A stretch of DNA of 64,000 nucleotides from Pseudomonadota bacterium. GTDB taxonomy: Bacteria > Pseudomonadota > Gammaproteobacteria > Burkholderiales > Ferrovaceae. The stretch is from NCBI GenBank assembly GCA_021832305.1, contig JAKBLB010000001.1, positions 1 through 64,000 of the forward strand, in the 5' to 3' direction. The translations under genes were made by a program, and so were the position numbers. Shown here piece by piece: positions 20,263 to 27,460 of this stretch (its first letter is position 1; the number at the start of each line of letters is the position of its first letter). The notes below the pieces were generated by a model. It did no database searches. It saw only the letters and a list, made by a program, of their open reading frames with translations, and had not been told where the DNA came from.

Positions 20263-21841
20263 ACCCCACCCTCCCAAGTTGCTTCCGAACCTCCACTTCC
20301 AATTCGCTCCCGCGACGGAACAAGACCGATAGATCGGTGGTCAACTTTGCCATTTGTTCCACGAACACCTCGTCGTCATCCTCGACATCGGTTGCGCCGA
20401 CATAACGTCCTGGTGTCAGGGCAAAGCCATGTTGTTCGATCTCGGCCAGCGTGACGGATTTGCAGAAGCCGGGCACATCCTCGTAACTACCTTCGCCCCA
20501 TTGGGTGCCCCGCCAGTTGTGGTAAGTCAGGGCGATTTGCCGGGTCTCGTTCTCGGAAAACTCTTTCTGCTTGCGTGAACCGGGAATGAGCATGGCCAGT
20601 TTCCTGGCATCGATGAACAGGACCTTTTTGCGGCGGTCGTGCTTTCCATTTTTTCCGGCCCCCTTGTTTTTGGAGAGGAACCACAGACAGGCGGGAATCT
20701 GGGTATTGGCGAAGAGTTGACCGGGTAGGGAGACCATGCACTCCACCACATCATCGCTGACCATGGCGGTGCGGATGTTTCCCTCGCCACTGGTGTTGGT
20801 GGTCATGGAACCGTTGGCCAGCACGATGCCGGCACGACCATCGGCAGAAAGGCGGGCCAACATGTGTTGCAACCAGGCATAGTTGGCATTGCCATCCGGG
20901 GGTACCCCATATTTCCAACGAGGATCTTTGGGCAGTTTGTCGGCTCCCCAGCCTTTGATGTTGAACGGCGGATTGGCGAGTACGAAGTCAGCCCGGAGGT
21001 CGGGGTGCTGGTCATTGTGGAAAGTGTCGCCGTGGGAGTTGCCCATGTCATAGTCGATGCCACGAATGGCGAGGTTCATGCACGCCAACTTGCGAGTGGT
21101 GGCCGAAAGTTCCTGGCCGTAGATCGATGCCTGCCCTTTTCGCCCACCGTGGGCTTCGATGAACCGCTCCGAGTACACGAACATCCCGCCGGAGCCGCAG
21201 GCGGGGTCATAAATACGGCCGGAAAAAGGAGCGAGGATTTCCACCAGCACACCCACTACCGAGCGTGGCGTGTAGAACTGTCCGGCTCGTTGACCTTCGG
21301 ACAAGGCGAAATTGCCAAGGAAATATTCGTACACCTCGCCAAAGATGTCGCGGGAGGCGTGCTGCTTGGGGTCGAACTTCATCTTGGCGATAATGCCCAT
21401 GAGTTCGCCCAGCACGCCATCCTCCAGCGGTAGGCGGGCGAAGTCCCGGTAGAGTACACCGCGCAACTTCTCGTTTTCTCGTTCGATGGTGGCCATACCG
21501 TCATCCAGCAACTTGCCGAGTTTGGGATTGGCAGCCTGTTTGAGAAGTTCCGAGAACCGGGCTTCCTCGGGAATCCAGAACACATTGTCCTGCTTGTAGG
21601 CGTCCCGGTCTTCGGAGAGGGTGGCGAAGGCGTCTTCCCGCATCTCTTCAGGCATATACAAATCAGATTCGGGTTCGGCCAACCGAAAGCGAATGACTTC
21701 ACGCTGGGCATCGAAAATGTCGCTCACATATTTGAGGAAGACCAGCCCCAGCACCGGGAATTTGTACTCTGCCGCCGACATGGCACCGCGAAGTTTGTTG
21801 GCCGAGTCCCAGAGCAATTTTTTCAATTCGGTTTCGGTCAT
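20252..21841 (-). CDS. hsdM: Type I restriction enzyme, M subunit (HsdM)
   Basis: HsdM is the N6-adenine methyltransferase subunit. The 529-residue protein has the helical N-terminal domain, AdoMet motif I DPACGSGG at 212-219 and the catalytic motif IV NPPF at 290-293, typical of gamma-class adenine methyltransferases. Its ATG at 21841 overlaps the stop of the recombinase gene as ATGA, and its own stop overlaps hsdS, so the genes are translationally coupled. Confidence 0.96.
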   Translation of the reverse strand: MTETELKKLLWDSANKLRGAMSAAEYKFPVLGLVFLKYVSDIFDAQREVIRFRLAEPESDLYMPEEMREDAFATLSEDRDAYKQDNVFWIPEEARFSELLKQAANPKLGKLLDDGMATIERENEKLRGVLYRDFARLPLEDGVLGELMGIIAKMKFDPKQHASRDIFGEVYEYFLGNFALSEGQRAGQFYTPRSVVGVLVEILAPFSGRIYDPACGSGGMFVYSERFIEAHGGRKGQASIYGQELSATTRKLACMNLAIRGIDYDMGNSHGDTFHNDQHPDLRADFVLANPPFNIKGWGADKLPKDPRWKYGVPPDGNANYAWLQHMLARLSADGRAGIVLANGSMTTNTSGEGNIRTAMVSDDVVECMVSLPGQLFANTQIPACLWFLSKNKGAGKNGKHDRRKKVLFIDARKLAMLIPGSRKQKEFSENETRQIALTYHNWRGTQWGEGSYEDVPGFCKSVTLAEIEQHGFALTPGRYVGATDVEDDDEVFVEQMAKLTTDLSVLFRRGSELEVEVRKQLGRVGYAV

Positions 21842-22440
21842 TTGATGTGATTTTCCTGTTCTTGAGGCGCAGCGGGATTTTGTGGATAACCCTCTCTTTC
21901 CAGAGCGAGGTTCAGTGTAACCCGTGTTACTTTGAAGTGTTTGGCAACTTCCGTTTTTGTCATGAGTGGATCGAGCAGCATGGCAGCAGCCTTACGCACA
22001 TCTGTCTTGGATAATTTGACCCGACGCCCACCTTTACGACCCCGCGCACGAGCGGCTGCCAATCCGGCAAGAGTCCTTTCCCGGATCAGGTTGCGTTCAA
22101 ATTCGGCCAAGGCAGCGAAGACATGGAATACCAGTTTTCCGCCTGCATTGGATGTGTCGATACTTTCGGTGAGGGATTGGAAACTGACCCCGCGTGCTTC
22201 GAGGGTGTGGACGATTTCCACCAGATCCTTGAGGGAGCGTCCAAGGCGATCCAGACGCCAGACGACCAATGTGTCACCCGTGCGGAGAGTTTTCAGGCAG
22301 GTATCCAGTTCCGGTCGATCCTTGTTCCTGCCAGACGCCTTTTCCTGGAATACCTGTTCGCAACCCGCCGTAGCCAACGCATCCAATTGAAGTTCAGGGT
22401 GTTGATCCTGGTTCGAGACTCTGGCGTAGCCAATACGCAT
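21838..22440 (-). CDS. Serine recombinase (resolvase/invertase family)
   Basis: The 200-residue protein starting at ATG 22440 (after AAGGAGCGTTTG) has the N-terminal resolvase catalytic domain: YARVSNQDQ with nucleophile Ser9, VVWRLDRLGRSLKDL near 61-75, and the long E helix ALAEFERNLIRERTLAG. A C-terminal helix-turn-helix follows (MTKTEVAKHFKVTRVTLN). Such small enzymes catalyse resolution or inversion between two short crossover sites. Here it is the first gene of the hsd operon and overlaps hsdM by four bases. Its DNA targets are unknown. Confidence 0.93.
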   Translation of the reverse strand: MRIGYARVSNQDQHPELQLDALATAGCEQVFQEKASGRNKDRPELDTCLKTLRTGDTLVVWRLDRLGRSLKDLVEIVHTLEARGVSFQSLTESIDTSNAGGKLVFHVFAALAEFERNLIRERTLAGLAAARARGRKGGRRVKLSKTDVRKAAAMLLDPLMTKTEVAKHFKVTRVTLNLALEREGYPQNPAAPQEQENHIK

Positions 22441-22518
22441 CAAACGCTCCTTATCTATACGATGATTACTATACCAGATTATTTGCATATGATGTTCTAT
22501 TTCGGTGCTACAATTCAA

Positions 22519-22536
22519 TATGCGCGGTAGCGCATA
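22519..22536. promoter_or_regulatory. Inverted repeat TATGCGC-GGTA-GCGCATA
   Basis: A perfect 7-bp inverted repeat with a 4-bp centre lies in the 159-bp divergent region between the recombinase-hsd operon and the protease gene. On the minus strand, a TATAGT -10-like element follows closer to the recombinase start. It could be an operator controlling both transcripts or a recombinase binding site. Confidence 0.5.
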
Positions 22537-22599
22537 GGAAACGGTGATTTAATATACGTCGCTTGCACAAAAACTGACCGACTTCGGGGAGTCCAAGGT

Positions 22600-23688
22600 A
22601 TGCTAATCGATGATGCTGCGAGAAAGTTTGCCAGTTGGGCAACGGCGGAAGGCTTTTTCGAGGGATACGGCTATTCAGACGCCGCTGATGGTCAATATCT
22701 TGACCAGTTATCCGTCGATGGACGCAGCATACTTAGGCAGCGACAGGTTACTCAGGTTGGGTTCGATCCCATTGAGGGCAAAGTCCTTGTCTATCTGCGT
22801 AGAGCAGCCCCAGGAAAAAAGCTTCTCGAAAAGCTCCCATCATCCATCGATGGTTTCGCGTTGGAATACCTGCAAGGAGTTGAGCAACCGATAGGTAGCA
22901 ACCATACACAGCCAATGGGTTGCCCAGCTTGGCGTTTGCGTCAGTCGGCAGGGCAAAACCGCTATACATGTGGATCATCCATTTCCGTAGGAAATTACAT
23001 GGACGCGGGAACGTTAGGGGCCTTGGTGCAAGACCAGGCCGGCCAGTTGTACGGGCTGACCAACAACCATGTAGGTGGTAGCTGCAATCATGCCGATGTC
23101 GGTTTGCCAATCGTAGCGCCGGGAGTCTTTGACGTTGTGGCAGGCGGACTTGACCCGTTCACTATTGGCTATCATGCAGCGACGCTTCAGATGGCTCCGG
23201 GAAGCATCACCATCGTCGATCCACTCCAAAACCACGATGCCGCGATCTTTCGGATTCCTGATGAGAGCCATGTGACTTCGTATCAAGGCGACTCATACGA
23301 TACGCCAACCGTGGCAATCCCCCTGACAGCTGGAATGGCAGTCGAAAAAGTCGGGCGAACCACAGGTTTCACAAAAGGGATTGTGCAGTGCCAGATCGCG
23401 GGGCCTGTACCAATCGCTTATGCTGCGCCAAACTACGGGTTCAACGGAAAGGTCTACTACGCGCCCGCTTTTTATATCATTGGGGATACAGACATTTTCT
23501 CCGACAATGGTGACTCCGGTTCGCTGATTGTTACAACCCAGGCTGATGGCACACGCGCCGCCGTTGGTCTTGTCGTTGGAGGTGCAGTATCGGGGGCAGC
23601 TCCGGGAGGGAAAATCACCATTGCTCTTCCAATCGCACCTGTTTTGACTAGACTAAACTTGTCATTGGTATCTGGGCACAATATCTAA
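22600..23688 (+). CDS. Trypsin-fold serine protease with an N-terminal extension
   Basis: I recognise the fold, not a named gene. The 362-residue product has a chymotrypsin-like triad: His157 in LTNNHVGG, Asp213 in NHDAAIF and Ser306 in NGDSGSL, correctly ordered and spaced. Residues about 1-95 form an extra domain containing KVLVYL (61-66) and LPSSIDGF (79-86). There is no signal peptide or membrane span, so it is probably cytoplasmic, unusual for this fold. The stop is two bases from a 69-codon gene whose product resembles the N-terminal domain. Divergence from the recombinase-led hsd operon suggests a conflict or defence role (inference). Confidence 0.8.
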   Translation: MLIDDAARKFASWATAEGFFEGYGYSDAADGQYLDQLSVDGRSILRQRQVTQVGFDPIEGKVLVYLRRAAPGKKLLEKLPSSIDGFALEYLQGVEQPIGSNHTQPMGCPAWRLRQSAGQNRYTCGSSISVGNYMDAGTLGALVQDQAGQLYGLTNNHVGGSCNHADVGLPIVAPGVFDVVAGGLDPFTIGYHAATLQMAPGSITIVDPLQNHDAAIFRIPDESHVTSYQGDSYDTPTVAIPLTAGMAVEKVGRTTGFTKGIVQCQIAGPVPIAYAAPNYGFNGKVYYAPAFYIIGDTDIFSDNGDSGSLIVTTQADGTRAAVGLVVGGAVSGAAPGGKITIALPIAPVLTRLNLSLVSGHNI

Positions 23689-23690
23689 CG

Positions 23691-23900
23691 ATGACACTAC
23701 AAGCCGCAGCCGATCATTTGCTTGCCGTTGTAAACCTTCCTCCCGGATCGGTGAACATCCTCCCGGTCCTGTCAGAAGGCGGTGGTCGTCTCGTTGTCTG
23801 GATTGATAGGCGATACTTCCTTCAGGTCCGTGATTTACCGTCATCGTTCGAAGGATATGAAGTGTCTATCGAATCGCGCCCAGAAATTACCTCGCACTGA
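23691..23900 (+). CDS. Small protein sharing the protease's N-terminal module
   Basis: A 69-residue product beginning MTLQAAADHLLAVV. Its segment RLVVWI ... LPSSFEGYEV aligns with KVLVYL ... LPSSIDGFAL of the protease (hydrophobic strand, short gap, then LPSS-[IF]-[DE]-G-[FY]). It looks like a free copy of the protease's N-terminal domain. The start is only two bases after the protease stop, so expression is probably coupled. It may act as an adaptor or inhibitor, comparable to trypsin-co-occurring small domains described from conflict systems, but I cannot assign it. Confidence 0.7.
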   Translation: MTLQAAADHLLAVVNLPPGSVNILPVLSEGGGRLVVWIDRRYFLQVRDLPSSFEGYEVSIESRPEITSH

Positions 23901-23938
23901 ATTGCTGCGCTAATCCGCTAGTTGAGGCGTGTTACTTC

Positions 23939-24060
23939 GTAAACGGTAACTGAGCGGCGTTATTTCCAATTCTCACTGATCACAGCATACTCCCCTCAGA
24001 TCAAATTTTGGAGGGGTTACGGGTGGGCATCGTGGGTGAGGGGATAGAGATCTGAATGCA
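23939..24060 (+). mobile_element. IS66-like left-end remnant
   Basis: A stretch starting GTAAACGGTAACTGAGCGG is identical for 23 bases to one at 28357, where it is followed by an IS66-type first ORF. IS66-family ends begin with GTAA. Downstream similarity is weak (CATACTCCCCTCAGAT here against CATACTTCTCCCAGAT there), so this is an older or different family member. No transposase gene follows. Confidence 0.55.
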
Positions 24061-24164
24061 TCTGAATGCAGTGGATTGGCGGCGAAGTGCTATTTCCACA
24101 GTCTGGGGTCGACTGGGTCATCGCTCCGGCAACCCAAAGTCAAGCGAGGAGGTAATATACGAGG
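24061..24164. other. Non-coding stretch between the IS66 remnant and a peptide ORF
   Basis: No convincing gene is seen here. A 10-bp unit, TCTGAATGCA, is repeated directly at about 24052-24071. A GAGGAGGT sequence (24146-24153) precedes a 20-codon ORF. Confidence 0.4.
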
Positions 24165-24227
24165 ATGACTCACTCAAACTACACCAAGGTCTCTCGTGCT
24201 CCTGAATGGTTCTCAAAAGGCCAATGA
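24165..24227 (+). CDS. Possible 20-residue leader peptide
   Basis: ATG 24165 to TGA 24225-24227 encodes a 20-residue peptide that starts MTHSNYTKVS. It is preceded by GAGGAGGT (24146-24153, spacing rather long at 11 bases) and its TGA overlaps the ATG at 24224 of the next ORF as ATGA. I recognise no family. It might be a real coupled leader or the broken N-terminus of a larger gene. Confidence 0.25.
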   Translation: MTHSNYTKVSRAPEWFSKGQ

Positions 24228-24463
24228 ATATGTCAGTCTTTTCCGGGAATAGGTGGGAAATCCTGATTTACATAATCTCTCTGTTCTCTGTTCTCTGTTC
24301 TCTGTTCTCTGTTGGCCTCTTGAGCGTTCAAGAGGTCGTCTCTCAGATTTATGCGTGTTTCCGGTTCATCGGTTATGATTATAAGTTGGTGGAGCGCTGG
24401 CGACTGAAAAAGAGAGTTATAGGCTGTGAGGAAAAAACCGCCCCGGCGTCTGTAATCATCTGA
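24224..24463 (+). CDS. Small hydrophobic ORF containing a heptamer repeat tract
   Basis: The 79-residue ORF (MNMSVFSGNRWEILIYIISL...) has one hydrophobic segment of about 25 residues, part of it encoded by five perfect CTCTGTT repeats, then a basic tail with RWRLKKRV. ATG 24206 is also in frame. I know no family. Because the repeat unit is 7 bases, loss or gain of one unit shifts the frame. It may equally be decayed DNA. Confidence 0.35.
   Translation: MNMSVFSGNRWEILIYIISLFSVLCSLFSVGLLSVQEVVSQIYACFRFIGYDYKLVERWRLKKRVIGCEEKTAPASVII
24279..24313 (+). repeat. Five perfect tandem CTCTGTT heptamers
   Basis: Five uninterrupted 7-bp units span 35 bases. Tracts like this change copy number by slipped-strand mispairing. 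They lie inside a possible ORF about 200 bases upstream of the membrane protein gene at 24517. Confidence 0.95.
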
Positions 24464-24516
24464 TTGTGGGATGGCAAATGGCCATTATGCGGATACTGTG
24501 CATAATTACTTAAAAT

Positions 24517-25380
24517 ATGTGCATGGAGCACAATTCAATAAATAATTCGGGCTGGACCATACAGGACATTATTAAGGGAATTTCGGCAGTAGCAATTGGG
24601 GTATCTACCCTTTGCTTCATTCTGGGCCTTTTAATAGTCAATCTACGCCTTTCCAATTACGGAGTTTATTCTGCTGATTTTATACGCAAAGAGTACATTT
24701 TAGTTGGTGCAGTATTTTCTATACTATTAACGATAGCATATATATTCCTTGACGTCATTTTCAAGCAAGTTAAATTATTGAGGTTTCTGTGGTCAGAAAA
24801 AAGATATTTCAGTTTTATTTTTCGCTTTGTTATTCTCTTATTTTTCACTTTCTTGACACCAGATTTATTGCATCCATTTAGTGATGTTGGTGCTGGTGAT
24901 TTTGGTAATTATTTATCATCGTTCCGAGAAATGTTGATTGCGATTTCACCATTTTTTGCTATCTTGTTGCCAATTAATCTCTTTGTTTCACCACATCTTT
25001 CTGAACTCTTTAGGAAAATAAAATCCAAGCACTTGGATGTCGAGATGTTTAGAAATACCGCATATGGAATATTATGGTCTATCCCAGTATTGCTTGGAGG
25101 CCTTGAGTTATATTCAGAATTTACATACCCCATCATATCCACCGCCTATGGCGGGGGAAAAATTGCGCCATCAATCTTAACCCCGACACCACTTGGATTA
25201 GAGATCTGCAAATCACTTTCGCTACCAATAAAAAACAACCAATCAATAGGCCCAATAGAGGTCTTAACAGAATCAGAACATGAAATAATCATATTGGCTC
25301 AAGACAAAACTTCGGAAAAAAAATATGCGATACGGCTCAATAGAGAGTTGTTTGAGGCCGTTCAAATCATGCCACGATAA
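24517..25380 (+). CDS. AT-rich multi-span membrane protein of unknown function
   Basis: I do not recognise this 287-residue protein. It has about five membrane spans (around residues 20-44, 60-82, 97-117, 138-158 and 185-203) and a soluble C-terminal region of about 75 residues rich in beta-prone sequence (PIEVLTESEHEIIILAQDK). Base composition is clearly more AT-rich than the core genes, a sign of transfer. ATG 24517 or 24523 could be the start; no strong binding site is visible. The setting in a defence-type island suggests a membrane effector, but this is only context. Confidence 0.7.
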   Translation: MCMEHNSINNSGWTIQDIIKGISAVAIGVSTLCFILGLLIVNLRLSNYGVYSADFIRKEYILVGAVFSILLTIAYIFLDVIFKQVKLLRFLWSEKRYFSFIFRFVILLFFTFLTPDLLHPFSDVGAGDFGNYLSSFREMLIAISPFFAILLPINLFVSPHLSELFRKIKSKHLDVEMFRNTAYGILWSIPVLLGGLELYSEFTYPIISTAYGGGKIAPSILTPTPLGLEICKSLSLPIKNNQSIGPIEVLTESEHEIIILAQDKTSEKKYAIRLNRELFEAVQIMPR

Positions 25381-25474
25381 AAATTTTCCGACTCAGAGGA
25401 ATAGTTGCTTAAGGTGAATTTGAAGGACTACTCAGTGTTATCATTTTCTGGAGACGGTGAGTAACTTCTGTCGA

Positions 25475-25657
25475 TTATCCTGTTGAATCACTCATGTCCA
25501 CCGGTTCCCACACCAGCCAGATTTGCCCGGTCTCGATCATAGGGCGCGCAACAGATCCGCTAGCCATTGCGCCGACGACCCCTCCGGCACTCCCGAGTTC
25601 GACACTTTTTTGCGTAAGTAATTGTATTTGAACGATGCACATGTTCAAAATTGTCAC
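25475..25657 (-). pseudogene. IS66 remnant: junction of first ORF end and TnpB start
   Basis: Read on the minus strand, the translation contains MIETGQIWLVWEPVDMS, which matches the start of IS66-family TnpB proteins (pattern: IWL-x-x-EP-[VL]-DMR). The preceding GGVVGAMASGSVARP would be the tail of the first IS66 ORF. TnpB breaks off after about 17 residues at 25490. It has no intact transposase. Confidence 0.55.
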
Positions 25658-25860
25658 TACAACGCGATTTTTGAGGGTTTTGGCAGATTGACCGTATCGA
25701 ATAAATCCTTTTGTTCAGGGGTCAGAGTGGTAAGCCCCTTGGCTGATTGTTTGCGATGGAGCGCGACCTGGTGATACTGAATACCCCGCACCACTTCCAG
25801 GATTCTGTTTGGGGAAGGGGCGTTATGTTGATTCTCACTTGCTATAAATCTCGAATAGTT
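25657..25860 (-). pseudogene. Possible transposase C-terminal remnant
   Basis: The frame encodes NRILEVVRGIQYHQVALHRK and ends TPEQKDLFDTVNLPKPSKIAL (quoted as the pattern TPEQ-x6-NLPKP). A C-terminus of the form TP-x-Q-x-x-LF-x-x-x-[NDG]-L-P-x-P recalls IS1634/IS4-type transposases, but I cannot be sure. It overlaps the end of the nuclease-like gene in another frame, so the true boundary between the two is uncertain. Confidence 0.3.
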
Positions 25861-26515
25861 TTTCAACTTTTTTGAAAACTCGGTCATTTCTGAGCCATAA
25901 CTTACGTGTCACTTCGAGATTACCTTGTGCCCCAGACCAAAGTTCTGCACCCAAAAGAATGTTCTTAAAAAATGGCCAATTAGCCTGTTCGTAATCAATT
26001 TGAGCGTAACACCATAGTTGCGCTAATATGTTCGGATAGAAATTTGGGGGTATTACGGCCGCAGTGACTGCCACTTTTCTTTCGACAATAAGCAACTCTT
26101 TTCTTAATGTGTTATGGAATACTACATCAGGGCGACATCGAAGTTTTTTGTTATCAACTGTCAAAGTTGAGGTTTCAAAATAATGAGCGGAGGCGGAGCC
26201 TATCAATGGATCGACATATATCACATTCCATTCTTTTTCCTTGAATCTACATGATGGAGAAACGATAATATCGTTAAACCCAGAAAGCATTTTTTGGATA
26301 TCAATTTCTTGTTTCTTTGCGCTCGAAAAGATTTGAGATCGTGTTTGACCAATTGTTTCTGGATGAGAAAGTTTGAAGACCCACGATGAAAATCCTGTTG
26401 CTGTTGATTTTTCGGGACCACTTGCGATCGGAAATGTGCCTGAACTTGCTCGCCGAATCAATTCATCGAAATCATAGGATACTGCATTGAATATGGTTGA
26501 ATTAAAAACCCCCAT
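25835..26515 (-). CDS. Orphan PD-(D/E)xK-like protein
   Basis: The 226-residue product from ATG 26515 contains a plausible PD-(D/E)xK nuclease core: CRPDVVFH with Asp130, then LLIVERK with Glu145 and Lys147, the usual strand spacing. The rest has no match I know. The start is one base after the stop of the preceding 84-codon ORF (TGATATG), which suggests a coupled pair. The DNA is AT-rich compared with core genes. The C-terminus may be disturbed by an adjacent insertion remnant. Could be part of a restriction or abortive-infection module. Confidence 0.55.
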   Translation of the reverse strand: MGVFNSTIFNAVSYDFDELIRRASSGTFPIASGPEKSTATGFSSWVFKLSHPETIGQTRSQIFSSAKKQEIDIQKMLSGFNDIIVSPSCRFKEKEWNVIYVDPLIGSASAHYFETSTLTVDNKKLRCRPDVVFHNTLRKELLIVERKVAVTAAVIPPNFYPNILAQLWCYAQIDYEQANWPFFKNILLGAELWSGAQGNLEVTRKLWLRNDRVFKKVEKLFEIYSK

Positions 26516-26516
26516 A

Positions 26517-26771
26517 TCAACTTTCTGGAGAAGTGGTATCGATAGCAAAAGACACGAGCATTTCAGGTATTGTATTTTGTGTAGCAAAGAGACCGAAGGT
26601 AGCCGAAGTGGCCCCATGTGTCAAGACAGTTCTTGCATGAGTGTTAGTCCAAAGTAGTCGTTGCTGAAAAATTTCGTTCCAAAAATCGGCCGGCCTCGAA
26701 TCATGTTCAAGAGGGATTCCAGAATAAATTTCGGGGAAAATATCCTTCGTTTGTTCTGACCATCCCTGCAA
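26517..26771 (-). pseudogene. 5'-truncated ORF upstream of the PD-(D/E)xK gene
   Basis: The 84-codon frame opens after an in-frame TGA inside an IS5-like fragment and has no ATG start, only TTG. It encodes FWNEIFQQRLLWTNTHARTV and similar sequence with no family I recognise. It looks like the C-terminal remainder of a gene whose 5' part was replaced by the insertion sequence. It ends one base before the downstream nuclease-like gene. Confidence 0.4.
26605..26629. repeat. 25-bp repeat, copy A (IS-end-like)
   Basis: The segment GAAGTGGCCCCATGTGTC and the following seven bases match 26913-26937 at 23 of 25 positions in the same orientation. The shape, with CCCC-TGTGTCAAGACAG, resembles terminal repeats of IS3-family elements. 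Confidence 0.6.
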
Positions 26772-26900
26772 AAATCAGGCGCAAAAAACGGCGAATGCCG
26801 TGTTTCAGGATCTTCCTCATCAACCAGCGGATGTTGTAACCTGCCACACACAACACCGCATGAATGCTATCCCCCACGAGTACTGCAAATTCGCATCCGC
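26758..26900 (-). pseudogene. IS5-like transposase C-terminal fragment
   Basis: On the minus strand the translation reads VGDSIHAVLCVAGYNIRWLM followed by RKILKHGIRRFLRL. The pattern GD-x-x-[NH]A-[VI]L-x-x-x-G[YF]N-[ILF]R-x-[LM] is the usual C-terminus of IS5-family transposases. Only about 45 residues remain. The fragment joins directly to the truncated ORF at 26771. Confidence 0.6.
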
Positions 26901-26912
26901 CGCGCCCAATGT

Positions 26913-26937
26913 GAAGTGGGCCCCTGTGTCAAGACAG
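26913..26937. repeat. 25-bp repeat, copy B (IS-end-like)
   Basis: This is the second copy of the 26605-26629 sequence, with two mismatches, in the same orientation. The two copies are 308 bp apart and flank the IS5-like fragment and half of the truncated ORF. Confidence 0.6.
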
Positions 26938-27159
26938 CACGGAGATCAATGAAGTGTAAAGTTTTGAAACTTGTCGAGGTTGAATTTCGAATAAATTATT
27001 ACAACTGTCATTACATAATTCTCTTTGTTCACTGTGAGTGACAGTGAAACACTATGCTGTAAAAGGAATACGATTAACCGCTAGTCGACGCGTAACTGTC
27101 TCAGGTATACATAACCATTTTGAGGTTTACCTCAGAGTACTTTTGTAAAGTATTAACCA
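26938..27159. other. AT-rich non-coding stretch
   Basis: No gene could be supported. It contains a CACTGT-GAGTG-ACAGTG inverted repeat near 27039-27055 and a GAGGTTTACCTC palindrome at about 27121-27132. It ends where the second 301-bp repeat begins. Confidence 0.5.
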
Positions 27160-27460
27160 AGAGCCCCGTAATATCGGGGCTCTTTGCCATTATAGACACT
27201 ATTCGCGGCTGGCCTACGGAAAAGCTGACATGGGAAGGTAGTTGCGAAGCAAGCAGGGACTCAAAGAATACGCAGACCTTCCGCGTATCGATCGGGAAAG
27301 GACGGAGGATGCTGGATGAGAGAAGATGCAGCGGTCAGCAGTTACGCCCCTTCGACGGCCCACAAATCAGCATACAACTCCGCCTGCTCGATGACCTTTT
27401 CCACAGCACCGGGTTGCTTGTCCGGGGGGTACTTGTATTTGGTCAGCAGCACTTTGACCA
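27160..27460. repeat. 301-bp direct repeat, right copy
   Basis: Same-orientation copy of 13891-14191 with two mismatches. It contains a second ssb-type terminator hairpin (27160-27186) and a second hsdR 3' end (27342-27460), neither attached to its proper gene. Confidence 0.95.

Noticed and set aside
24279-24313. CRISPR array
   Set aside because: Units are 7 bp with no spacers; a simple tandem repeat. No repeat-spacer pattern was found anywhere in the window.
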